Source: Tychonema litorale BBK16
GTDB taxonomy: Bacteria > Cyanobacteriota > Cyanobacteriia > Cyanobacteriales > Microcoleaceae
Reading direction: 5' to 3'
NCBI RefSeq assembly: GCF_021648855.1
Contig: NZ_JAKJHX010000116.1
Coordinates: 1-17,072 of the forward strand
Length of the DNA: 17,072 bases
Numbering within the stretch: the first letter of the stretch is position 1; every line of letters starts with the position of its first letter. This document shows, piece after piece, positions 1 through 7,085 of this stretch. The position numbers and the translations under genes were made by a program. Under the pieces are notes generated by a model that was not told where the DNA came from, searched no databases, and saw only the letters and a list, made by a program, of their open reading frames with translations.

Positions 1-71
1 GCTCCCGATGAAGTAAGAAGCAAATGTCTAGACTTGTCTAGTATTTGTATAGCAGGAATCGAGAAATCCTG

Positions 72-1241
72 TTACATTTGGGCGATTCTCGCCAAAGCCT
101 CCACCAACTGCTGAAGGTGTGCCGACTCATGAGTTGCCATCAGCGAAATCCGAATTCGACTCACACTCACAGTGGGAGGGCGAATCGCCGGAGCAAAAAT
201 GCCCATTTCCTTCAGCTTGGTGCTAGCAGCTAAAGCTGTGGCCGCATTTTTTAATGGAAAACTAAAAATTGGGGAGATTGAATTGCTAATTGGTAATTGA
301 CAATTGTTAAAAGCACTATGTTTCAAGGTTTCTATATTTTGCTGCAATCGATCGCGTCGATCGGGTTCTTGTTGTACAATTTTCACAGATTCCAAAGCAG
401 CGGCTGTATCCGCCGGAGTCAATCCCGTAGTATAAATCCAAGTCGGAGCCCGATTGCGGAGAAAATCAATTAAAGCAGCAGAACCGGCAACATAGCCACC
501 CAAACTTCCCAAAGCTTTGCTGAGTGTACCAACTTGAATCAACGTTTCTCCCGTACACCCAAAATGTTCTACACAACCAGCACCGCTAGCACCGAAAACT
601 CCTGTAGCGTGAGCTTCGTCTACTAACACCATACAGTTAAATTTTCTGGCCAAATCTAGCAACTGCGGTAAGGGGCACAAATCTCCATCCATGCTAAAAA
701 CGCTATCAGTAACAATCAGACACTTGCGATAGCGGGCGCGATTTTGCTCTAGCTGAGCTTTCAGATCCTCAACATTGCAGTGATCGTATTGTACAGTGTG
801 GGCTCGGCTGAGTGTGGCTCCGTTTTTCAGGCTGGAATGGTTGTACTTGTCAGATAATATCAAATCGCGCTGACCGACGATGGAGGCGATCGCCCCTAAA
901 TTCGCCAAATATCCCGAACTGAATACTAAAGCATCCTCAGTTTGTTTTAAATTAGCAATAGCAAGTTCTAGCTGTCGGTGCAAATCGCGATGTCCACCGA
1001 CTAACCTCGAACCAGTCGTACCCGTACCAAATTCTTGAGTTGCAGTAATAGCAGCTTGAATCAACCTATTATCGGCGGCTAATCCCAAATAATCATTGCT
1101 CGCAAAGTTAATTAGCCAGTCGCCTGCTAATTTTACCCTAGGGCCTGGACAACTTTCGATCAATTGTGGCGATCGATACCAATCGGCGCGACGAATGGTG
1201 TCTAGAGATTTTTCTATCCAAGCATAGGGGTTAGGGTTCAT
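72..1241 (-). CDS. bioF: 8-amino-7-oxononanoate synthase (biotin synthesis)
   Basis: A 389-residue cytosolic PLP enzyme of the alpha-oxoamine synthase family. By family knowledge BioF condenses pimeloyl-ACP (or pimeloyl-CoA) with L-alanine, releasing CO2, in the first committed ring-building step of biotin synthesis. Visible motifs are the [12 protein letters not shown] substrate/phosphate loop (72-83), SDKYNHSS (130-137), [10 protein letters not shown] (208-217), which stacks on and hydrogen-bonds PLP, and [12 protein letters not shown] (238-249) with the predicted Schiff-base lysine at 242. Length is normal for the family. The start at 1241 gives [13 protein letters not shown], a usual N-terminus. 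No other bio gene is adjacent; the upstream gene diverges after 72 bp. Oddity: residues about 312-321 are encoded by four heptamer-type repeats (see 279-306). Related KBL or serine palmitoyltransferase enzymes are less likely, because the overall motif set and length fit BioF; substrate choice is inferred. Confidence 0.9.
   Translation of the reverse strand: MNPNPYAWIEKSLDTIRRADWYRSPQLIESCPGPRVKLAGDWLINFASNDYLGLAADNRLIQAAITATQEFGTGTTGSRLVGGHRDLHRQLELAIANLKQTEDALVFSSGYLANLGAIASIVGQRDLILSDKYNHSSLKNGATLSRAHTVQYDHCNVEDLKAQLEQNRARYRKCLIVTDSVFSMDGDLCPLPQLLDLARKFNCMVLVDEAHATGVFGASGAGCVEHFGCTGETLIQVGTLSKALGSLGGYVAGSAALIDFLRNRAPTWIYTTGLTPADTAAALESVKIVQQEPDRRDRLQQNIETLKHSAFNNCQLPISNSISPIFSFPLKNAATALAASTKLKEMGIFAPAIRPPTVSVSRIRISLMATHESAHLQQLVEALARIAQM
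279..306. repeat. Heptamer tandem repeat inside bioF
   Basis: Four consecutive 7-bp units of the form NNAATTG: TGAATTG, CTAATTG, GTAATTG and ACAATTG. They are translated in frame (minus strand) as part of the segment [12 protein letters not shown] near residues 312-323 of BioF. They resemble the heptamer arrays found in the intergenic regions of this window. Confidence 0.6.
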
Positions 1242-1313
1242 ATTGTAGTGCGATCGGGTAATAAGTTATATTATTGTCTGATAATCAGTTCCTCCACATC
1301 TCACAACAAGCAT
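1242..1313. promoter_or_regulatory. Divergent promoter region, bioF / DHH phosphoesterase
   Basis: The 72-bp gap between two divergently transcribed genes must hold both promoters unless they lie inside the coding regions. It is AT-rich, with AATAA/TTATT half-sites (1260-1264 and 1271-1275) and an 11-bp palindrome CTGATAATCAG (1278-1288) that could be an operator or include a -10-like hexamer. No convincing -35/-10 pair or known regulator site was identified, so placement is inferred from gene orientation. Confidence 0.4.
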
Positions 1314-2249
1314 ATGTCAGACACTAAAAAATACAGATTAGTCACCCGCAGCGATTTTGACGGTCTTGTCTGTGCCGTTTTGCTCAAAGAACTCGACATA
1401 ATCGACGAAATTAAATTTGTCCATCCTAAAGATATGCAAGACGGCAAAATCGCTATTACCAACAACGATATTACCACAAATTTACCCTATGTTGAAGGCG
1501 CTCATCTAGTATTTGATCACCATTTCAGCGAAACTCTCAGACACGAAAAAATTCAAAAAAACCATATCATCGACCCCTATGCAGCTTCAGCAGCCAGGGT
1601 ACTATACAAATATTATGGAGGTCAAGCTAAGTTTCCTCAGATTTCGGAAGCAATGATGGAAGCTGTTGACAAATCAGACTCGGCTCAATTTTCCCAAGAA
1701 GAGGTGTTACATCCCACAGAATGGGTGCTGCTAAACTTTATTATGGATGCTAGAACTGGGTTAGGCAGATTTAAGGAATTTACTGTTTCCAACTACCAGT
1801 TAATGATGCAATTAATTGATTACTGCAAAAATCATAAAATTGAACAAATCTTGGAACTTTCCGATGTCAAAGAAAGAGTAGAACTCTACTTCGAGCAAGA
1901 AGAAAAATTCAAAGAGCAAGTACACCGTTGTGCCAAAGTCTATAATGATTTAGTCGTTTTGGATTTGCGAAACGAAGAGATAATTTATGCGGGAAATCGA
2001 TTTGTAATTTATGCTTTGTTCCCCCAATGTAATATATCGATTCACGCACTTTGGGGGCTGAAGCAACAAAATACTGTTTTCGCAGTTGGCAAGTCTATCT
2101 TCAACAAAAATTCTCAGGTAAATATTGGACACTTAATGTTAAGATATGGTGGTGGCGGTCACCTGAATGCTGGAACTTGTCAGATTGACAATGACAAAGC
2201 TAGTAAAGTTTTGAATGAGCTAATTGCACAAATTGATCAACATAGTTGA
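1314..2249 (+). CDS. DHH/DHHA1-family phosphoesterase (exopolyphosphatase-like)
   Basis: A 311-residue protein of the DHH superfamily. Visible signatures: SDFDGLVCA (13-21), the first metal-binding Asp motif; FDHH (67-70), the defining DHH motif; and RYGGGGHLNAG (277-287), the DHHA1 substrate-binding GGGH motif. Known relatives are exopolyphosphatases, oligoribonucleases/NrnA, pAp phosphatases and cyclic-dinucleotide phosphodiesterases, all Mn-dependent hydrolases. There is no membrane or sensory domain, so it is not GdpP-like. The start was set at ATG 1314, giving MSDTKKYRLVTRSDFDG; an in-frame GTG at 1248 would add 22 residues of unlikely composition and run into the divergent promoter region. 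No clear Shine-Dalgarno lies upstream. It is transcribed alone, diverging from bioF and convergent with the 2388-2600 gene. The fold assignment is secure; the substrate cannot be read from sequence. Confidence 0.85.
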   Translation: MSDTKKYRLVTRSDFDGLVCAVLLKELDIIDEIKFVHPKDMQDGKIAITNNDITTNLPYVEGAHLVFDHHFSETLRHEKIQKNHIIDPYAASAARVLYKYYGGQAKFPQISEAMMEAVDKSDSAQFSQEEVLHPTEWVLLNFIMDARTGLGRFKEFTVSNYQLMMQLIDYCKNHKIEQILELSDVKERVELYFEQEEKFKEQVHRCAKVYNDLVVLDLRNEEIIYAGNRFVIYALFPQCNISIHALWGLKQQNTVFAVGKSIFNKNSQVNIGHLMLRYGGGGHLNAGTCQIDNDKASKVLNELIAQIDQHS

Positions 2250-2288
2250 ATATAAAATATAGTCTCTCTCATGTAACTTAGGTGATCT

Positions 2289-2302
2289 GGGCATAGGGCA
2301 TA
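2289..2302. repeat. Heptamer GGGCATA, two copies
   Basis: GGGCATA occurs twice in tandem just after the DHH gene. It is short, but the 7-bp period matches the other heptamer arrays of the window. Confidence 0.45.
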
Positions 2303-2321
2303 GGACACCGCATTTCTGGTA

Positions 2322-2361
2322 ACTGAGCGGAGTCGAAGTGCCCACTTCGACTCCGCTCAGT
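2322..2361. repeat. Perfect 19-bp inverted repeat between convergent genes
   Basis: The arms ACTGAGCGGAGTCGAAGTG (2322-2340) and its exact reverse complement (2343-2361) are separated by 2 nt. The RNA would form a very stable hairpin. It lies between the ends of two convergent genes, so it may stop transcription both ways, but no T-run follows on either strand. The sequence resembles dispersed palindromic repeats common in cyanobacterial genomes, so it is called as a repeat with a possible terminator role. Confidence 0.75.
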
Positions 2362-2387
2362 GATCGTACCATATACTATTCAGCTTT

Positions 2388-2600
2388 TTATTCTTTGTCA
2401 GCATTTACAGCTTGTGAACTATTATCTTTAACAGTGGGCAAATGGTCTACCAAACCCATATCAAAAGCGACATCCGGTAAATCAGCAACCTGATATTTTC
2501 CTGGTTCAAACAATCGCCCTGGAGTAAAACAAGGCTGTTTTAATTGAACAATTTCTCCCGGCTTAAACATTCCTCTAAATCTTTTGCTTTCCAGTGCCAT
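2388..2600 (-). CDS. Small hypothetical protein, 70 aa
   Basis: I do not recognise this family. The reading frame starting at 2600 gives MALESKRFRGMFKPGE and ends in a polar, acidic tail. The middle (FKPGEIVQLKQP, then FEPGKYQVADLP) has alternating hydrophobic residues around PG turns, suggesting a small beta-barrel such as an SH3-like fold; this is inference only. No signal peptide or membrane segment is seen. The start at 2600 is chosen because AGGAG lies 8 nt upstream (2609-2613). The open frame could be extended to 2663, but that part lies inside the upstream glycosyltransferase. The SD overlaps the glycosyltransferase stop codon, so the two are probably co-transcribed and translationally coupled. 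Confidence 0.7.
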   Translation of the reverse strand: MALESKRFRGMFKPGEIVQLKQPCFTPGRLFEPGKYQVADLPDVAFDMGLVDHLPTVKDNSSQAVNADKE

Positions 2601-2608
2601 AATTTTCG

Positions 2609-2613
2609 CTCCT
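2609..2613 (-). promoter_or_regulatory. Shine-Dalgarno that sets the start of the 70-aa gene
   Basis: AGGAG on the minus strand, 8 nt before ATG 2600, overlapping the TAG stop (2612-2614) of the glycosyltransferase. This fixes the start codon and suggests coupling of termination and re-initiation. Confidence 0.7.
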
Positions 2614-3733
2614 AAAACAACTCTCGCATTAATCTTAACAATTTTTTGCCCGTTACTTCCCAAGTAAACAAATCTGCGGTCTCTCTGGCTTTTTGAGCTA
2701 CCTGAAAACGCTTTGAATCTGCAACGATATTTCGCAATTGGTCTCGAATTGACTGAACATTTGGCTCTGCCCAGTGAGGAGAATTTTTAATGTTTAGATA
2801 TTGAGTATCATAACACTTTCCTACGGGAATTAGATCGTAAGCAATGGGATAGCAATTATCAATATTAGCATACTCCGTCGGGCCACCGTACAGAGTCATT
2901 GCTACAGGCAAACCGGCTGCAAAGGCATCCAAGATTTTGATAGCAAAACCCTCGCCCCGAAATGGTGCTAAAAAAGCATCGGCGGATAAGTATAAATCAG
3001 CTAGTTCCTGTTTGTCTAGAAACTTAGGCATTATTTCAATTTTGGGTTTAAATTTGCCATGCCGATTTTCAATATCTATAATTATTTCTACTATTGCTTG
3101 AGGGTTATTACCACCATCTTTGATGATTAATTCTACATTTGACTCATGTTTAAATTCCTGACAAAAAGCTTCGATTGCCACATCTGTACCAAATCGATAT
3201 AAATCAACTGAATTGGTCATGTGCAAAATGGATGTTACATTTTGTTTCGTTTTTTGGGGTTTTTCAGAATATAGTTCGGAGATTAACGGATTGAAACCTA
3301 AAGGAATGACCGATATGTTTGCAGCCGGACAACCTGCTTGGATTAATACGTTTTTAGAGTATTCGCTGACAGCTAGTTTGTGAGATGAATTGTTGACTGC
3401 ATCATACATCCAATAATCTAATTCTTCATCATTTTTGGTGAATTCATAATTGATGGCAAAGAATTCAAGATTGAGATGACCGTTTAGTTCTTTTAAAAAG
3501 TATGGTTTCCAGTAATGGGACCATTTTAGTTGAAACAAATCTGATGGATTGTTGTTCATCCACTTTGCAATCAGAGTGTTTTCTTCTTCGGTGCAAATGC
3601 GTTTGATATGAGGTGCGATTTCTGACTGTTGGACGGAAATAGGAATTCCCATTTTATCTAAACTTTTTGCCAGAGAGAGTGTAATGTCGGCGAAGGAGTT
3701 GAAGTGTTGAAAGCCAATGTTGAAATGAACCAT
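2612..3733 (-). CDS. Glycosyltransferase, GT4-like (GT-B fold)
   Basis: A 373-residue protein with the C-terminal nucleotide-sugar-binding half typical of glycosyltransferase group 1. Landmarks are NISVIPLGFNP (139-149), the link between the two Rossmann-like halves; IIKDGG (203-208); ELADLYLSADAFLAPFRGEG (243-262); and EGFAIKILDAFAAGLP (261-275), which corresponds to the EGFG-x-xx-LEA donor-binding region, with Asp in place of the usual second Glu. The N-terminal half (FNIGFQHFNSFADITLSLAKSL) would form the acceptor domain. No membrane span or signal peptide is seen, so it is probably cytosolic or peripheral. Sugar donor and acceptor are unknown; a role in a surface polysaccharide or protein glycosylation is possible but unsupported by neighbours. 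The ATG at 3733 lacks an obvious Shine-Dalgarno. It is followed at 12 nt by the coupled 70-aa gene. Confidence 0.8.
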   Translation of the reverse strand: MVHFNIGFQHFNSFADITLSLAKSLDKMGIPISVQQSEIAPHIKRICTEEENTLIAKWMNNNPSDLFQLKWSHYWKPYFLKELNGHLNLEFFAINYEFTKNDEELDYWMYDAVNNSSHKLAVSEYSKNVLIQAGCPAANISVIPLGFNPLISELYSEKPQKTKQNVTSILHMTNSVDLYRFGTDVAIEAFCQEFKHESNVELIIKDGGNNPQAIVEIIIDIENRHGKFKPKIEIMPKFLDKQELADLYLSADAFLAPFRGEGFAIKILDAFAAGLPVAMTLYGGPTEYANIDNCYPIAYDLIPVGKCYDTQYLNIKNSPHWAEPNVQSIRDQLRNIVADSKRFQVAQKARETADLFTWEVTGKKLLRLMRELF

Positions 3734-3754
3734 TTTTATTAGTCAGTAGTGATT

Positions 3755-3928
3755 GTAGGGTGCGTCAGTTGAGAAGGTTTTAAATACAAACTCAGGATTT
3801 TTGCCCTGACGCACCCTGGGGTTTATTGAATTGATGGCGACGCACCCTACGACTAAAGTGTAAGGTGCGTCGCTTGATGATTTTGCATATAATTTAGGGA
3901 TTGTTGATGGCGACGCACCCTACGACTA
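3755..3928. repeat. Cluster of GGGTGCGTC palindromic repeats
   Basis: Several copies of one inverted-repeat motif. Arms AGGGTGCGTCAG (3757-3768) and CTGACGCACCCT (3806-3817) form one hairpin. Then GGCGACGCACCCTACGACTA occurs at 3836-3855 and again at 3909-3928, part of a 25-bp direct repeat (3831-3855 and 3904-3928). Between them GGTGCGTCGC (3864-3873) can pair with either copy. The same motif recurs at 9066-9131. It fills the gap between the ClC stop and the glycosyltransferase start, so it also occupies the glycosyltransferase 5' region. Confidence 0.8.
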
Positions 3929-3932
3929 ATAA

Positions 3933-6644
3933 CTAATTTGCCGATCGCACTAAAATAATTGTACACTCACAGGCGCGGGCCACAGCTTCTGGGATATTCC
4001 CTTGAATCACTTGCTTCAAAAGCCCTTCGCGACTCGCCCCTAGAACGATCGCATCGCACTGATCATTTTGAGCTAAATCAATTAAAGCATCAGATACCGA
4101 CTTAGCGCAAACCGAAGTCCCCACTACCTCACAGTTAACCTTGCGCTTGAGAAACTCCGTCGCCTGATTCAATTCGTGGCGATCGGGCATTTCGGCAGAA
4201 GGCTGGTAAACTTGGCATAATCTAATCTCCGGTACTTGACTCATGGCCACAAATGCAGGTAACAGTCGTAAAGCGGCCGCTTGTTTATGACTGCCGCGAA
4301 TTGGCACCAACCAGCGCTGTAAACCCATTAGCGTATGCAAGCCCAATTCTTCGCTTTCAATGTTTGAATATGGTGCAGGATTTTCTGTGATTTTTGGCTT
4401 GGGATTCCAGTCTTCTTTCTTGCCTTTTTGTAATAACTTTTCGCTCCATTTTACCAAAATTACTTCGCACTCAGCTTCCCGAATTACGGTATCCACAACA
4501 TCACCAAAAATGCGTCCAGTTGTGGAAATTTCGCCTTGCCAGCCCATCAAAATTAGATCGATGTGACGCTCCCTAATTGTCTCTAAAATCGCGCTAGGAA
4601 CGTCGTGAGCTACCCGTATTTGGGTGTGTAATGGGATATTCCAATGGCGGGCGAGGCGATCGGCCATTTGCAAGAGGCGACGGCTTTTTGTTGTCCGCAC
4701 TGCGGTTTCTGAGGGAGAACTGTTGCGCGGTACTAGCATGATTTGCAGGCATTCTAGTTCATAGTTGCGATCGCGCGCAATTGTCGCCGCCAGTCGTAGC
4801 AAAGCTGGTGCTGTGTAGGGATTGGAGAGTGGTACTAACAGGCGGCCGTTTCCTACCTGGGGAGCTCTGGTTTGATAAACAACGTAGGATGGTTCTGGAT
4901 GGGGGCCTTGGGTGATTTCTCCACTGAGGCGATCGGACTCAACTCGAATAATATCACTGCGGGTAATAATTCCGACTAAATGTCGTCCTTCTGTGACGGG
5001 TAAGCGGCTGAGATTGTATTGAGTTAGCCTATATAAAACTTCGCTTAAAGTATCGGTTGCTTTCACAGTTATTGGCTGTGGAGTCATGAATTCTTTCAGT
5101 AGCAAATTGCCTGAAACATTGCGATTTTTGGCATTGGCTAAATCTGTTTGACTAATAATTCCGACCAATTTGCCAGCTTCAACTACTGGAAAACCTCGGT
5201 GAGTCGATCGCGAAAATGCCTGCATTACTTCATCAAAAGTCATTAGACTGGAAAGGGTTTCCACCTGGCGCTGCATCACGTTGGCTGCGTACAAGTCGCT
5301 CAAAGCATCAACGGCTGGTTTTTCTTTTGTGAGGTGAATGCCGTTAAATTCCAAAAGGCGATCGTACAAAGAGCCACTGTCCACCTTTTCAGCAACTAAA
5401 TAAGCAACTACAGAACACATCATCAAAGGTAGCACTAACTTGAAGTCTGCCGTAATTTCAAACACAATAACTACCGCAGTAATTGGCGCTCTAGAAACCG
5501 CACAAAAAAACGCTCCCATTCCTGCCAAAGCGTAAGTTACCGGCAAACCAACACCAAGAAAATGTGCCTGAAATATACCGACTAGATGACCGAGTGCAGA
5601 ACCCATAACTAGGGAAGGCGCAAACAATCCTCCCGGAGCTCCAGAAGCCGCAGAGATAATTGTCAGAAAAAAGTGAGCAATAAAAGCAATTAAACTGGTT
5701 TTCCCCGTCGCTTCTCCAGTCAATAAAAACTCACGCAATCCAGTATTATTCCGAAAAGTTTCTGGCAAAGCAGCTATGACTAAACCACAGATTAATCCAG
5801 CTAAAGCCACTCGCCAAGGTAAAGCTAGTTTGAGCTTTTTCCGATTGAAGTGTAAGCTAGCAATCACCCCTTTACTGAACAAAGCTCCCAATAATCCTGA
5901 CAAAACACCTAATAATATATAAAACGGGATTTCTCTGGCAGAAAAACTGGTTGGGTACTCTCGTAAATTGAGACTTAAACTATCTCCACCCAAAAGTTGC
6001 GAGACAACTGCACCGATGAAAGAAGCAATAATTGCAGTCCCTAAAGTCAGTCCCGAAACATCGTGTAGGAGTTCTTCAACTACAAACAAAACTCCTGCAA
6101 TAGGAGCATTAAAACCAGCAGCTAATCCCGCCGCAGCACCACAAGCAATCAATTGTCGGCGGTAGTCTGGGGAAGTGGGCATCAAGTGACCAATCCAGCT
6201 AGCCAATGATGCACCAATTTGAACAGTTGGGCCTTGTCTTCCCAGGGTTAAACCGGAACCAACTGCTAAAATAGTGGTGGCTAGTTTAGCGACAGCTACT
6301 CGTAAATTTAGAGAAAGATTGACACCAGCGAGGGCGGCTTTGACATGAGGAATACCACTACCAGCGGTTTCTGGAGCAAAGCGTTCAACTAAGAAACCTG
6401 TGAGAAACCCGCCTAATAAACCGACTGTTGGAAGTAGTATCCAAGCTGGAATTAGGGTTGAGGTAGCGACTCGCCAACTGCCGAGCCATCCGACTCCTAA
6501 TTTGAGCAAAACGCCAGCTAATCCAGCCACCAAGCCGATCAGACAAGCTTCAAAAATAGCGAGGCGTTTGGGGCGTAAAAACAGTTGAGATTCGATAACT
6601 TTGGAATATTCCCTAAATTGTTTAGGGATAGGAATATTCGACAT
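3933..6644 (-). CDS. ClC-family chloride channel/transporter with CBS pair and two UspA domains
   Basis: A 903-residue membrane protein. Residues about 25-425 are the ClC core: GSGIP (95-99) and GRQGP (135-139) of the anion filter, FVVEE (188-191; E191 aligns with the inner proton-pathway Glu of ClC-ec1), GGLFAP (338-343), and SLYDRLL with Tyr427 at the central anion-binding Tyr position. Two CBS motifs follow (about 455-510 and 518-570), then two UspA-like domains (about 600-735, with GWQGEISTTGRIFGDVVD; and 775-903, with LGASREGLLKQVIQGN). The tails probably sense adenine nucleotides and regulate anion flux. Oddity: the gating Glu of GREGP is Gln137 (CAA at 6234-6236). The start is ATG 6644 (MSNIPIPKQF): the 20-codon extension to 6704 merely translates heptamer repeats, and the remnant at 9433-9573 begins at the same Met. 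No clear SD is present. Confidence 0.9.
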   Translation of the reverse strand: MSNIPIPKQFREYSKVIESQLFLRPKRLAIFEACLIGLVAGLAGVLLKLGVGWLGSWRVATSTLIPAWILLPTVGLLGGFLTGFLVERFAPETAGSGIPHVKAALAGVNLSLNLRVAVAKLATTILAVGSGLTLGRQGPTVQIGASLASWIGHLMPTSPDYRRQLIACGAAAGLAAGFNAPIAGVLFVVEELLHDVSGLTLGTAIIASFIGAVVSQLLGGDSLSLNLREYPTSFSAREIPFYILLGVLSGLLGALFSKGVIASLHFNRKKLKLALPWRVALAGLICGLVIAALPETFRNNTGLREFLLTGEATGKTSLIAFIAHFFLTIISAASGAPGGLFAPSLVMGSALGHLVGIFQAHFLGVGLPVTYALAGMGAFFCAVSRAPITAVVIVFEITADFKLVLPLMMCSVVAYLVAEKVDSGSLYDRLLEFNGIHLTKEKPAVDALSDLYAANVMQRQVETLSSLMTFDEVMQAFSRSTHRGFPVVEAGKLVGIISQTDLANAKNRNVSGNLLLKEFMTPQPITVKATDTLSEVLYRLTQYNLSRLPVTEGRHLVGIITRSDIIRVESDRLSGEITQGPHPEPSYVVYQTRAPQVGNGRLLVPLSNPYTAPALLRLAATIARDRNYELECLQIMLVPRNSSPSETAVRTTKSRRLLQMADRLARHWNIPLHTQIRVAHDVPSAILETIRERHIDLILMGWQGEISTTGRIFGDVVDTVIREAECEVILVKWSEKLLQKGKKEDWNPKPKITENPAPYSNIESEELGLHTLMGLQRWLVPIRGSHKQAAALRLLPAFVAMSQVPEIRLCQVYQPSAEMPDRHELNQATEFLKRKVNCEVVGTSVCAKSVSDALIDLAQNDQCDAIVLGASREGLLKQVIQGNIPEAVARACECTIILVRSAN

Positions 6645-6656
6645 AAATAGTGTTTG

Positions 6657-6704
6657 TTGATAGTTGACAGTTGACAGTTGACAGTTCAAACTAACACCTA
6701 ACAC
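6657..6704. repeat. Heptamer array upstream of the ClC gene
   Basis: TTGATAG (6657-6663) is followed by three TTGACAG units (6664-6684), one divergent unit (TTCAAAC) and two CTAACAC units (6691-6704). All are in one 7-bp register, starting 13 bp from the ClC start codon, so the array occupies the 5' untranslated or promoter region of that gene. Confidence 0.75.
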
Positions 6705-6743
6705 CTCCGTGAGGTTTTATCGCCGTCGTCAAGGCGCTTTTAT

Positions 6744-6853
6744 AGGACTTACCCAGGGGGCCTCATAAACCAGGTTTTTTAGACAATCTGTGGGTCAAAA
6801 CGAAGTATTTTCCTCAAAAAACCCGGTTTCTTTGGTTGGGTGCGTAAGTCCTG
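6744..6853. mobile_element. Candidate MITE, 110 bp, with 6-bp flanking repeats
   Basis: Terminal arms AGGACTTACCCA (6744-6755) and TGCGTAAGTCCT (6841-6852) are inverted with one mismatch. A second, internal pair, AAACCAGGTTTTTT (6767-6780) and AAAAAACCCGGTTT (6816-6829), is also inverted with one mismatch. The unit is flanked by the direct repeat TTTTAT at 6738-6743 and 6854-6859, as expected for a target-site duplication. There is no coding capacity, so it would be non-autonomous. The flanks are AT-rich, so a chance 6-bp repeat remains possible. Confidence 0.6.
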
Positions 6854-6877
6854 TTTTATTAATCAAGCGATCGCAAC

Positions 6878-6988
6878 ATATACAGCACTTTTCAGGTATG
6901 TGAGATACATAGTCTTTGTAGGGACACGGCAGTGCCGTGTCCCTACGGGATATTGATAGTACCTATAAACCTGGAATCTGCTGTATAT
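6878..6988. repeat. Nested inverted-repeat element upstream of the aldolase gene
   Basis: The outer arms ATATACAGCA (6878-6887) and TGCTGTATAT (6979-6988) are perfect complements. They are followed inward, at equal spacing, by TTTCAGGT (6890-6897) and ACCTGGAA (6969-6976), which pair with one G-U. Inside the loop sits a second palindrome, GTAGGGACACGGCA (6918-6931) and its perfect complement (6933-6946) around a single G. The layout suggests one palindromic repeat within, or inserted into, another. Confidence 0.65.
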
Positions 6989-7071
6989 CGTAAAATGTAT
7001 CTGATCGGGAGTACGGGACTCGATCGCCCAAAACTTGCTAACATCTTAAAGGCGATCGCGACATTACGACG

Positions 7072-7077
7072 AAGGGG
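7072..7077 (+). promoter_or_regulatory. Shine-Dalgarno of the aldolase/dehydrogenase gene
   Basis: AAGGGG lies 8 nt before ATG 7086 and supports that start. No -10/-35 pair was identified with confidence between 6989 and 7071. Confidence 0.6.
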
Positions 7078-7085
7078 AAACATCT

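Noticed and set aside
2601..2663. 21-codon N-terminal extension of the 70-aa protein
   Set aside because: It lies within the end of the glycosyltransferase gene, while a good Shine-Dalgarno marks 2600.
3755..3928. CRISPR-like repeats
   Set aside because: Copies are in both orientations with irregular spacing and palindromic arms, not direct repeats with unique spacers of constant size.
6645..6704. 20-codon N-terminal extension of the ClC protein
   Set aside because: It is a translation of heptamer repeats; the remnant copy and family pattern favour the Met at 6644.
6703..6718. Intrinsic terminator (ACCTC-CGT-GAGGT followed by T residues)
   Set aside because: The stem is only 5 bp, and no plus-strand gene ends upstream of it.
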